Under the pieces are notes generated by a model. That model was not told the DNA's origin. It ran no database searches and worked only from the letters and a program-made list of their open reading frames with translations. Below are positions 16,920 to 24,774 of a stretch of DNA of 64,000 bases, one piece after another. Made by a program: the position numbers and the translations under genes. The DNA is from Paenibacillus tyrphae (GTDB taxonomy: Bacteria; Bacillota; Bacilli; Paenibacillales; NBRC-103111): NCBI RefSeq assembly GCF_024158745.1, contig NZ_JAMZAW010000035.1, positions 1 to 64,000 on the forward strand, given 5' to 3'. Positions within the stretch are counted from its first letter, which is position 1. The number at the start of each line of letters is the position of its first letter.

Positions 16920-17215
16920 ATTAGCGGCATCAGCTTGTCGCTTGGCTAACGAATACCGCATCGAGTTTACATCGTTGAATCCGCCTCGCCCGATCGCCAT
17001 CCGGAGGCTCGTTGCGCCGGTGCCTTTCCGGTGCAATGAGAAGATGGCTCGGTGTGTCAAGGGGACCGTGGAATACCGGACCGGAGGGAGGATATGCCGC
17101 GAAAGCCCCTTGATGCACCGGAGGGCTGCGGTACACTCCGAGCGCAGCGACAAGGGGAGCCAAAAGGCCGCGAGCTTCCGGCTTGCCGGAAGGTATCCAT
17201 CTTTCTCAATAACGA
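16920..17215 (-). repeat. structured repeat element D (diverged copy)
   Basis: GC-rich, no credible gene; open frames through it are on both strands. It aligns with elements A, B and C: shared CATCAGCTTG, CGCTTGGCT, TCGCCCGATCG and the core GGAATA.CGGAC followed by GGA.ATATGCCG. The closing helix CGGTGTGTCAAGGGG with CCCCTTGATGCACCG keeps all 15 pairs although several bases differ from copy A. It sits exactly between tadA and tadB, upstream of the tadB start. Confidence 0.7.
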
Positions 17216-17219
17216 ACAA

Positions 17220-18671
17220 TCATCCCTTGATGAACTTCATGTACGGCAACTGGAATACAGATTGGCCGTTCATAGGCTTTTGTTCCGCAAGCTTCTTCAA
17301 CTCTTTTTGAAATACTTGGAACGCCTCATAATCCTCCTGCTGGGCGATGGCTTCTTTGTCAGCTCCAATGTCGTATTTAAAGGTCCAGTCGTCTTTTAAA
17401 AAGTCATAACGGCAAATTTGGTGGATTGAAATCTCAAGCGTGTTGGGGTTATAGCGAATTTCAAAGATTCCTTTCAATCGCTTCTGAGATTTATCCTTAA
17501 GCTGCGTGAATTCAAAGAGGTAATGATACCCCTTGGCCATTTTGATTGTGGTCGCCCAAATATCGCCACCAAACTGCTGCACAATTTCCGTAGCCACGTC
17601 ATAACAAAAATCGATCGGGTCGGATGTATGATAAGTCATTTTGACCCGCCTGGTCCCCTTCTTAGTCACATCCAGAGAGATTTTTAGGGCAATGCCGTCC
17701 CTAGCCTCCGCCGTGATTAAATAGTCCCCGTCGGACCGCATGAGTGGTTTAATTATCTTACTCAGCCGGTCGCCGTCCGCAATCATTTGTATAATCGGTG
17801 CCTTCGGCATGATGACATGCAGAGGAATCTCCGGATCGGTCTCGATCTGAATTCCTTCCAGCGCCGGGTCCTCGTATGATTGCCACGTCGTCAAAAATGT
17901 CGTTTTCGCGCTTCGGACCGGGCCGACAAAGGCAACGTTATAACCTACTCGAACTTGAGCCTCAAGCATAGGAATGATCCCCGCAGGGATTGTTCCTAGC
18001 TCTGCTTGTTTTTCAAACGTATAAACGTCCACAACGTACTTACGGAAAACAACGCTTGTCTCCTTGGCCAGCGAATCCTCGTAAATCATGATCCGGGTGC
18101 CATCGAGCATATAAACTTCGTGATAATCTTCATCACGCCGTTTTTCCGGCGTGCGAAGTAGCAACGCCGAAATGAGTTGGTTCAGCCGGTCACGGGAAAT
18201 TGTCTGTTCGCGAAGCTCGGGGCGACCGTTCATCAAGAAATAAATCCGTTCCCCGATGATCTTGGCCGACGAGCTGCCAGGCATGTTTTTCCATTCGTAG
18301 ATCCCGGCCACGCCCCAAACTTCCTGAAAAATAGCCGTAGTAATATCGGGGTACCATTTTGGCTTCCACTCATGGATCAGATTATTTTTTTTTAAGTACT
18401 CTTCAATCTTTCCCTTAAAGAAGTTAACCTCGGACGAATATCCAATAATCGCCTTCTTATGACGCTCAAGGAGTTTGTCGGATGATTCCTGGCCTTTTCC
18501 TTCCGAATCTTCCCACTCCGCGTTGAAGTACATCTTAACGGACTCACATATTTTCTGAAACCGCTCGAATTGCGTGTTCGTTGCTTTGACGATTCGATCT
18601 TGCTGTTTTGTGGACTGGCGATGCTGCTGCTCGATGTATTCGTCCAGAAAAAACGGTTGCGATAAGGACAT
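17220..18671 (-). CDS. tadA: TadA/CpaF-like secretion ATPase
   Basis: 483 residues of the type II/IV secretion ATPase family, which powers pilus assembly at the membrane. The Walker A site is at about residue 255 as GPVRSAKTTFLT; the usual TGSGKT is RSAKT, but the KT pair is kept. An Asp-box region precedes (IQIETDPEIPLHV) and a Walker B/minor box follows (ITAEARDGIALKI). The N-terminal 150 residues carry the helical domain and a coiled stretch. Next to the TadZ-like and CpaB-like genes, as in Tad loci. Confidence 0.85.
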   Translation of the reverse strand: MSLSQPFFLDEYIEQQHRQSTKQQDRIVKATNTQFERFQKICESVKMYFNAEWEDSEGKGQESSDKLLERHKKAIIGYSSEVNFFKGKIEEYLKKNNLIHEWKPKWYPDITTAIFQEVWGVAGIYEWKNMPGSSSAKIIGERIYFLMNGRPELREQTISRDRLNQLISALLLRTPEKRRDEDYHEVYMLDGTRIMIYEDSLAKETSVVFRKYVVDVYTFEKQAELGTIPAGIIPMLEAQVRVGYNVAFVGPVRSAKTTFLTTWQSYEDPALEGIQIETDPEIPLHVIMPKAPIIQMIADGDRLSKIIKPLMRSDGDYLITAEARDGIALKISLDVTKKGTRRVKMTYHTSDPIDFCYDVATEIVQQFGGDIWATTIKMAKGYHYLFEFTQLKDKSQKRLKGIFEIRYNPNTLEISIHQICRYDFLKDDWTFKYDIGADKEAIAQQEDYEAFQVFQKELKKLAEQKPMNGQSVFQLPYMKFIKG

Positions 18672-18673
18672 AA

Positions 18674-19852
18674 CTATTCGCCCCTCCGTTTACTCCCTAC
18701 AATCCTAGAAAGCCAGCCTGCTTGCGGCTGCAGATTGTTTTTGTATTCAATCTTCATTTGTGCAGCAATAAGCTTGCACACCTGCTCCACCTGAGCGTTG
18801 AATCCCTCATTCTCATAATGAATCAATGATTTCTGATCGATTTCAGCTTGCCATCCGGAGAACTCCATATGCGGAATCGTCCCGGCCAAACTCATTTTGT
18901 AGAGATCCGCAAGCTGCTTGCCCGTATAGATCGAGCTGGTATTGACATATTTATTTGCAATCAGAAGAAAATCGTTCGTTTCCATTTGCAACGCTTTGAA
19001 TATTTGAGACTCCATTCGCTCAAATTCTTTTCTGGCCGTTTCCTGTTGGGTTGTCACGAGGTAACGGATGTTCGAGCTTCGTAAAGCTCCGACCGCTAAT
19101 CCAGTACGAATGTTGAAGCCCGCATCAATGATAATGACATCGAATACTTCCCGAGCCAGTTGGATCAAATTTTCTAAATGCTCCGGATGATAGTGCCGAA
19201 TGTCCAGCAGGCTTTTAGGCCCCTGCAGCACGAACAGTCCCTTTTGCTGGATGCATGTGTGGAACAGCTCGTCCGCTGTCAGGATGTTGTTGAACAGCCG
19301 GATCTTAATATCATCAATGCCGACGTTCTCTTCTTCCCTGATTTTGAAATAATGGGTGCCAGAGTTTTCATTCAGGTGAAGCAGCGCAACTTTTAAATCC
19401 GTATTCTTGGCGAGCATCTCGGCGCAAACTTGGGCTGTCATGGTCGTTCCAACCTTGCTGTCTGCACCGAAAAACACGGCAATATTTTGATTTCTGCCCC
19501 CGATCTCAGGGAACAATTTTTTAATAATGCGATCGACAATTTGATTCATGGTCAGCATCGGCGGGATCGTAACGATATTTTTCGATTCGCATATCGCCGT
19601 AATGTTTTGCAGCGCCTGATCGTTGCTCAGGTTTGAAATCATGAAAAAGACGACTTGATTCTTCTTTTTCTCTTGCCGTCCGCTGTAGAACAGGGACAAT
19701 TCATTGTGATGCACTTCATGGTCGCTAATCACGACTACCTGACTATCCCGCGTGTCTTCCAGGGTTTGAGCGATTACGACTTCGGTAAAATATCCAGTAT
19801 CGTTCAATGCTTTTTGCAAGTCTACATCAGCGCTGACCAGGCTTAATTTCAT
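18674..19852 (-). CDS. tadZ: TadZ/CpaE-like P-loop ATPase
   Basis: 392 residues. N-terminal receiver-like alpha/beta domain (MKLSLVSADVDLQKAL, VVVISDHEVHHNEL) without clear phosphoacceptor set, then a MinD/ParA-type ATPase with deviant Walker A IAVFFGADSKVGTT near residue 125-138 and VFDVIIIDAGF as the Walker B region. Such proteins place the Tad machine in the cell. Overlaps the CpaB-like gene by 26 bases, which points to coupled translation. Confidence 0.75.
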   Translation of the reverse strand: MKLSLVSADVDLQKALNDTGYFTEVVIAQTLEDTRDSQVVVISDHEVHHNELSLFYSGRQEKKKNQVVFFMISNLSNDQALQNITAICESKNIVTIPPMLTMNQIVDRIIKKLFPEIGGRNQNIAVFFGADSKVGTTMTAQVCAEMLAKNTDLKVALLHLNENSGTHYFKIREEENVGIDDIKIRLFNNILTADELFHTCIQQKGLFVLQGPKSLLDIRHYHPEHLENLIQLAREVFDVIIIDAGFNIRTGLAVGALRSSNIRYLVTTQQETARKEFERMESQIFKALQMETNDFLLIANKYVNTSSIYTGKQLADLYKMSLAGTIPHMEFSGWQAEIDQKSLIHYENEGFNAQVEQVCKLIAAQMKIEYKNNLQPQAGWLSRIVGSKRRGE

Positions 19853-20660
19853 TCGGCTCCTCCCCCTCTGTGTACATGAGTACGAATTTATGCCCGTTTC
19901 TCACAGATTCTTCCATGCGTTTCATGTCTTCCAGTGTGGCAATCACTTCAATGTCTTTCACCACGGAGCTGCCGTCTATGCGGTCCACTTGACTCAGTGT
20001 GACGACCTCCCTATTCGCGCCATCTTTCACGAAGGCAACAATGGCCTTAAAGATCGAGGTTTTAAGATTGGCCCGCAGCAGCTTCTCCTCTTCGCTGTTA
20101 TGAAGCGTCAGCGGGGCCTCAGTGCTGACGGTTTCTGGTTCTTTTTTCTGGCCCGGCATTCCGTTTTTAGTGGGGTCAGCCTGCGGCTTTTTATCTTTTT
20201 GGGTCAGAACGTCAGCCGCGACCTCGTAAAAATAAACCGTATCGTTTTTACGAATGGTGTTTGGTACCGAATAAATCCACTCGTTCGGTATCTTGACAAG
20301 CAACTTGTTCCCATCGGTAATTCGTTCCTGCTTATCGAAGTATTGCGGATCGAGTTGGGTATGTTTTGGTATGTAGTGCTTGGCGACCATTTGGACGAGC
20401 TGGCTCTTTTCCGTAATGGCATTTGTTATTTTTTTACTCTCTTCCACCTTGATTGCGGAGATCATTCGGTCTTCAATAACAGCTCCTCGCTTCACATCCT
20501 CGTTTAACACTAGGACTTCATGGTAGAAATACCGCTCGCGGCCATCGATTTCCCACCACCACATGACAGCAATCAGTAACCCAATTAGTACAATGCCGGT
20601 TAGCGGCAAAAGGAATACCATCGCTTTCTTGATACTTGTTTGAAGCTTTGAATTGTACAA
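19827..20660 (-). CDS. cpaB: CpaB-like SAF-domain protein
   Basis: 277 residues: a short cytoplasmic N-terminus, one membrane helix (MVFLLPLTGIVLIGLLIAVM), then an SAF domain with the characteristic VLVLNEDVKRGAVIEDRM and KHYIPKHTQLDPQYF strands. In Gram-negative Tad systems CpaB/RcpC works with the secretin; here, without outer membrane, it would face the wall side of the membrane. First gene of the pilus operon, just downstream of a clear promoter. Confidence 0.75.
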   Translation of the reverse strand: MYNSKLQTSIKKAMVFLLPLTGIVLIGLLIAVMWWWEIDGRERYFYHEVLVLNEDVKRGAVIEDRMISAIKVEESKKITNAITEKSQLVQMVAKHYIPKHTQLDPQYFDKQERITDGNKLLVKIPNEWIYSVPNTIRKNDTVYFYEVAADVLTQKDKKPQADPTKNGMPGQKKEPETVSTEAPLTLHNSEEEKLLRANLKTSIFKAIVAFVKDGANREVVTLSQVDRIDGSSVVKDIEVIATLEDMKRMEESVRNGHKFVLMYTEGEEPNEIKPGQR

Positions 20661-20742
20661 GCTTCTGCTCCTCCCATCTCTCTAATTCATGGTCCGATTT
20701 ACCTATGAATTTAGTTGCATATTTTACAATCTTTATAGTACT

Positions 20743-20771
20743 ATAATACCATATTTACAAAATGCGGTAAA
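20743..20771 (-). promoter_or_regulatory. promoter of the Tad-like operon
   Basis: On the minus strand TTTACC (-35, 20766-20771) and TATTAT (-10, 20743-20748) are 17 bases apart, about 80 bases before the CpaB-like start. An operator-like palindrome abuts the -35. Confidence 0.6.
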
Positions 20772-20774
20772 GCA

Positions 20775-20789
20775 GTATTACAGTAATAC
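20775..20789. promoter_or_regulatory. perfect palindromic operator GTATTAC-A-GTAATAC
   Basis: A 7-bp perfect inverted repeat around one base. It lies next to the -35 of the minus-strand operon and within the spacer before a TATAAA (20792) for the plus-strand RHH gene at 20884. A related half-site pair occurs near 20734-20748. Likely bound by the adjacent RHH protein. Confidence 0.55.
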
Positions 20790-20883
20790 GGTATAAAAAG
20801 TAAAAAAAAAAACTCCCTCCTTTGATACAATTACATTCGCATTGTCGATACTGGGTAGTTGGAAAAGGAGGGTTGAATGAGGA

Positions 20884-21153
20884 GTGACTAAGTTGTATTC
20901 GGATCCCAAGTTGCCGGACGTAAAGAAGTGGTCGGTCTATGTGCCAAAAGACCGAATTTACAAAAAAATGAAACAGCTTTCTATTGAGCATGATGAACAT
21001 ATTAACAATATGGTTATCGAAGCATTCGAAATTTACATCAAGATATTCCCGGACATTAGCGTTCTTCGAAAGGAAGCCGAAGCACTTCAAATTCCCCTTG
21101 ATGAGTATATCAAACACATTATTTCGAACCGCCAACAGGAGCAACAGGACTAG
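20884..21153 (+). CDS. ribbon-helix-helix-like regulator
   Basis: 89 residues; KKWSVYVPKDRIYKKMKQLS, then two helices, fits an N-terminal beta strand followed by helices as in RHH DNA-binding proteins. It is the only plus-strand gene for 20 kb, divergent from the pilus operon, and ends overlapping the convergent GGDEF gene by 4 bases. GTG start at 20884 with AAAGGAGGG upstream. Proposed regulator of itself and of the pilus operon through the palindrome at 20775. Confidence 0.65.
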   Translation: MTKLYSDPKLPDVKKWSVYVPKDRIYKKMKQLSIEHDEHINNMVIEAFEIYIKIFPDISVLRKEAEALQIPLDEYIKHIISNRQQEQQD

Positions 21154-22373
21154 CATGATAGGGCTATCTCCAAGTCGATGTCGCTGTATGGATGTTGAAG
21201 GAAATGATCGGCACCCACGCGCAGAGCAGAGAGCAGATAGGAGTTACTTGCTTCCTCACTAATGACAACGACCTTCATATGCGGATAGTCCGTCTTGATT
21301 TTTTCAACAAAGCTAAAGGCTTCCAATTCCGCATGCTGGATATTGATCACGCAAATTTCGATAGGATTGTTTTTCAGCGTTTCCATTGTCTCATGGGAAC
21401 TGGTTTCAAATATTTCGAGTTCATCAGAGAAAAAATATGGACCCCGGCCCCTTTGATCCACTAGAATAACCCCTTTTTTTCTCTCTCCTTTCTTTTTGCC
21501 ATTCTGGCCAGATAAAATTACCTGATTTCTCCCTTGAAGTTTCGCTTCATACGCAGCATCATCGGCAAGCTTGATCCATTCTTCCAGGCTCATACCGTCC
21601 CTCCACTCACATACGCCAGCTGAGAAGGTGACAAAGCGTTGTTGATCGCCGTCGTGAACGGCCACCGGCTCGCGACGTGCCTGCTCCAAGATGCTGTTAA
21701 TTTTCTGATAAGCGTCCTGACCGCTACATCCCGGCATCAGTACGACAAATTCTTCACCGCCGAATCGCCCCAGGATATCACCACCACGGAGATTTCGCTG
21801 AATCAGATTCGCCAGTCCCTGCAGCACAAGATCCCCTACATGATGGCCAAAGGTATCATTGATGGACTTGAACCGGTCCGCGTCGGTAAAACTTAGCGAC
21901 ACAGGCGTTTGTAACCGGCGCGCTCGCTCCATCTCATACCGGAGCTGTTGTTCAAAATATCGGCGGTTGTACACTTTAGTCAGCGGATCTCGAAAGGCTG
22001 TTTGTTCCAGCTCGTAGGCATGGTCAACAAGGTTTTGGATCCGCGTCAGCAGCTCCTCAATCTCGAAGGGATGTATGAGGACTTCCATGGCCCCGAGCTG
22101 AAAGTACTTTTCCTTTTGCTTTTTGTCTTTCGCGAGCACACATACGGGCAAAAAGCGAAGCAGCATGTCTTCCTGCAAAAATTTGAAAAGCGTTTCGACC
22201 GGAAAAAAATCATCTTCCTGGTATAGCAGAAATTGAAACTTCTCTTCCTGCAGGAGCTGCTTCGCTGTTTCTATATTGCCAGCTGTACTTGTTGTAAAGC
22301 CTTTAGATTGAAGCACGGCGGACAAATTAACACGAAAGTCCTTGTCCCGATCTACAATGAGTATCCGATACAA
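21150..22373 (-). CDS. diguanylate cyclase with two receiver-like domains
   Basis: 407 residues in three parts: an N-terminal receiver-like domain (MYRILIVDRDKDFRVNL; its conserved Asp region is QFLLYQED, so phosphorylation is uncertain), a GGDEF domain with DPLTKVYNRRYFE and the active site GGEEF, and a C-terminal receiver-like domain (IEICVINIQHAELEAF, VVVISEEAS). An RxxD inhibitory site (RGGD) lies five residues before GGEEF. Makes c-di-GMP, a common switch between motility and adhesion; here it lies between pilus and conjugation genes, so it may control the machinery. Confidence 0.85.
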   Translation of the reverse strand: MYRILIVDRDKDFRVNLSAVLQSKGFTTSTAGNIETAKQLLQEEKFQFLLYQEDDFFPVETLFKFLQEDMLLRFLPVCVLAKDKKQKEKYFQLGAMEVLIHPFEIEELLTRIQNLVDHAYELEQTAFRDPLTKVYNRRYFEQQLRYEMERARRLQTPVSLSFTDADRFKSINDTFGHHVGDLVLQGLANLIQRNLRGGDILGRFGGEEFVVLMPGCSGQDAYQKINSILEQARREPVAVHDGDQQRFVTFSAGVCEWRDGMSLEEWIKLADDAAYEAKLQGRNQVILSGQNGKKKGERKKGVILVDQRGRGPYFFSDELEIFETSSHETMETLKNNPIEICVINIQHAELEAFSFVEKIKTDYPHMKVVVISEEASNSYLLSALRVGADHFLQHPYSDIDLEIALSC

Positions 22374-22375
22374 AA

Positions 22376-23779
22376 CTAACCCCTCCCCTTTTTAAATATT
22401 TTGGAGAATAATCCGGGCTTACGGACCAACGGCTGCAATGGAAAGGACGGCGGGACAAGCTTCCGGATGAGCGGATAGCAGGCTGCTAGAAGCTTTTGTG
22501 AAATTTCCGGGTGATCCTGCACCAACTTCCCCTCCCATATCGACTCTATGATGTCCTGATAAGGGACATAAGGGTGTATGCACGTCGGCAATATAGGGAG
22601 TGAGCGGATCCATTCACTTCGATGATTGGTCAGCTGCGTCTCAATATCCCGATTGGCCACAACATGGACCGTTTTCCCTTTTTTCTTCAAGTCAGCAAGA
22701 AATTCGGTATGCTTGAGCGTATCGGGCCGATCGAATTTAGACGGCGCCGGATCACAAACAAAGACGACTTCGTCCGCATCCAGACAAATGTTTTTGACGC
22801 TATCATGCTGCCAGGCATGGGAAACGTCGTATAAAACGATCGGACTTTTCACCGAAAGAAGCAATTTGTACGTATGCTCGTAGCTCCATTCCTGCTTAAA
22901 TGTCGGTTTAGGGTTAGCCGGATACCAGGTCGTCCCTCCGTCCGTCCATTCGACTTCCCGACTCACGCGAATGCCAGTTAGGATTTGATCTGCCAGAAAC
23001 GGATATGGTACTTCTCGGCCGTTATCATTCAGAACCGGTGCGTACTTATCGCCATAGAGCAAAGAATAGAGCTCCGGTGTGTTCGCCGGCGATTCGACGA
23101 GAGCGTTCGGAACACCCAAATAATTGAGCAATCTTGCAATCGTGATAGCGACAAAAGAGGACCCGGCTCCCGGATATAGGCTCCCGATTACAATCGTCTT
23201 ATTAGGGAGCACCTTATACGTTTCAACCTGTACAACCTTTTCGACTTCCCGAACGGTTTCTTTAACGACTACTACTTTTTCTTTTTTTCCACGTTTCGAT
23301 TGCGCTGTGTCTTCTCGTTCGGGCAGCTCTGGCTCCTCGTCAAATAAATGCCAGCGGGCGGCATTTCCAAGGTGGTAACTCATAGAGAGCTGCTGCGAGA
23401 GGTACGGCCGTATGTCCAGCTCGTCCGGCTCTTCGTCCTCGTCTTCGGCAACCGGCAAGGCCGGTGAAACGATATCATACACGCCTGCGCCGACAAGAGC
23501 GGATATGGTCGAGTCTCCCGGCTGCCTTCCAGGAGCGATCAGAACGACGCGTGAGCTTCTGGCCACACGATACTTACGCAACCCCTTAACGATATCAAAG
23601 TCGGAGCTGCAGCACGTTATATCGACGATCAGAACGTCAATTGCGACGCCTGCAGCTGCCGTACAAATTTGGTGAAACTCTTCCGGCTTAAATGAGCCGG
23701 TTCTTTCAAACAAAATATGCTTGCCTTCCAGTACATCCTTGATGTCATCTGCGTACTGATTCGCTATGATTCCATACAC
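22376..23779 (-). CDS. CpaE/MinD-like protein with deviant P-loop
   Basis: 467 residues. N-terminal receiver-like domain (residues 1-115), an acidic then basic linker with a heptad-rich stretch (KEKVVVVKETVREVEKVV), and an ATPase-like C-terminal half with IVIGSLYPGAGSSFVAI as P-loop. Walker B-like LYDVSHAWQH follows. The second such protein in the locus besides the TadZ-like one. It may link pilus positioning to the T4SS, as it is directly upstream of the GGDEF gene and downstream of the M23 peptidase. Confidence 0.65.
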   Translation of the reverse strand: MYGIIANQYADDIKDVLEGKHILFERTGSFKPEEFHQICTAAAGVAIDVLIVDITCCSSDFDIVKGLRKYRVARSSRVVLIAPGRQPGDSTISALVGAGVYDIVSPALPVAEDEDEEPDELDIRPYLSQQLSMSYHLGNAARWHLFDEEPELPEREDTAQSKRGKKEKVVVVKETVREVEKVVQVETYKVLPNKTIVIGSLYPGAGSSFVAITIARLLNYLGVPNALVESPANTPELYSLLYGDKYAPVLNDNGREVPYPFLADQILTGIRVSREVEWTDGGTTWYPANPKPTFKQEWSYEHTYKLLLSVKSPIVLYDVSHAWQHDSVKNICLDADEVVFVCDPAPSKFDRPDTLKHTEFLADLKKKGKTVHVVANRDIETQLTNHRSEWIRSLPILPTCIHPYVPYQDIIESIWEGKLVQDHPEISQKLLAACYPLIRKLVPPSFPLQPLVRKPGLFSKIFKKGRG

Positions 23780-23802
23780 GCTTTTCTCACCTCGTTTTAC
23801 GT

Positions 23803-24774
23803 TTACTGAAAGTATGGCAGCGGATCGACCGGCGTTCCTCCGATTCGGACTTCCAAATGAAGATGCGGACCGGTGCTATTCCCGGTTGTTCCAACCGCGC
23901 CGACAACGTCGTTTGCTTTGACCTCTTGCCCGGCTTTTACGGAAATTTTGCTCATATGATAGTATCGCGTTTCCACGTTGCTCGCATGTTGAATAATTAC
24001 GGTATTACCGGCCGTCCCCATCATTTTCGCGTAAGTGACTTTTCCTTCTTTCACGGCCACGATCTGCGTTCCTTCCTTAGCTCCAATATCCAAACCGGTA
24101 TGTACCTTGGATGTGAACTCTATAGGGTCTACCCTCGGCCCAAACCGCGATGTGATGGTAAAGACGTTCGGTACAGGCCATACAAAATCTTTGGTCGATG
24201 GCATCCAGCCTGGCGGCATCGTTTCGCCCCCGCCCACATCTTTAAACGCAGATGCATCATAAGTCATATATCGCTTCACGTCTTCGATTTTGTCCGCTCC
24301 GAGCTTTCCATCGGCCACAAGCATCTGCAGCACCTGATCAAAGTCCCGCTCGTAATATACCGTCCTGTAATACGAGCAATCGAAGCTTACGGTGTTTCCG
24401 TTGGCGTCCATTGCGGAACACGTCTGTTCAACTTTTACCTGTTCTTCGCGAATGAAGTATTTCTTGTAACTATAGGCGCGCCCTTCGCTCGATTTGGAGA
24501 AATCTTGTTCGAGTAGCACGGCATCGATCGCCATGATTTTTTGCCAGTTGATTAAGACGCCGCCGGTTTCGTTCTGGATCGTCTTCACTGCATTCGAATA
24601 AAAATTGAATTCGGCAGTCGTTTTTCCCATTGGAAGATGTTTGTAAATCATGATCGGAGCCGCGAAAAGCATGATGAAAATAACAATACAAGCAAAGGCG
24701 GCCCCTAAAATGATTTTTAAGGCTTTATCGGGTGGAACGAGCTGGGCGGCTAGTTTTAAAAGCCATATCGGCAT
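23803..24774 (-). CDS. M23 peptidase, conjugative wall hydrolase
   Basis: 323 residues: one N-terminal membrane helix (IILGAAFACIVIFIMLFAAPI), a linker domain, and a C-terminal lysostaphin-like M23 domain with SRFGPRVDPIEF, HTGLDIG and HLHLEV, holding the zinc ligands (HxxxD and HxH). Such enzymes open peptidoglycan for the transfer channel in Gram-positive T4SSs. The start shares its first base with the stop of VirB4 (TAATG). Confidence 0.9.
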   Translation of the reverse strand: MPIWLLKLAAQLVPPDKALKIILGAAFACIVIFIMLFAAPIMIYKHLPMGKTTAEFNFYSNAVKTIQNETGGVLINWQKIMAIDAVLLEQDFSKSSEGRAYSYKKYFIREEQVKVEQTCSAMDANGNTVSFDCSYYRTVYYERDFDQVLQMLVADGKLGADKIEDVKRYMTYDASAFKDVGGGETMPPGWMPSTKDFVWPVPNVFTITSRFGPRVDPIEFTSKVHTGLDIGAKEGTQIVAVKEGKVTYAKMMGTAGNTVIIQHASNVETRYYHMSKISVKAGQEVKANDVVGAVGTTGNSTGPHLHLEVRIGGTPVDPLPYFQ

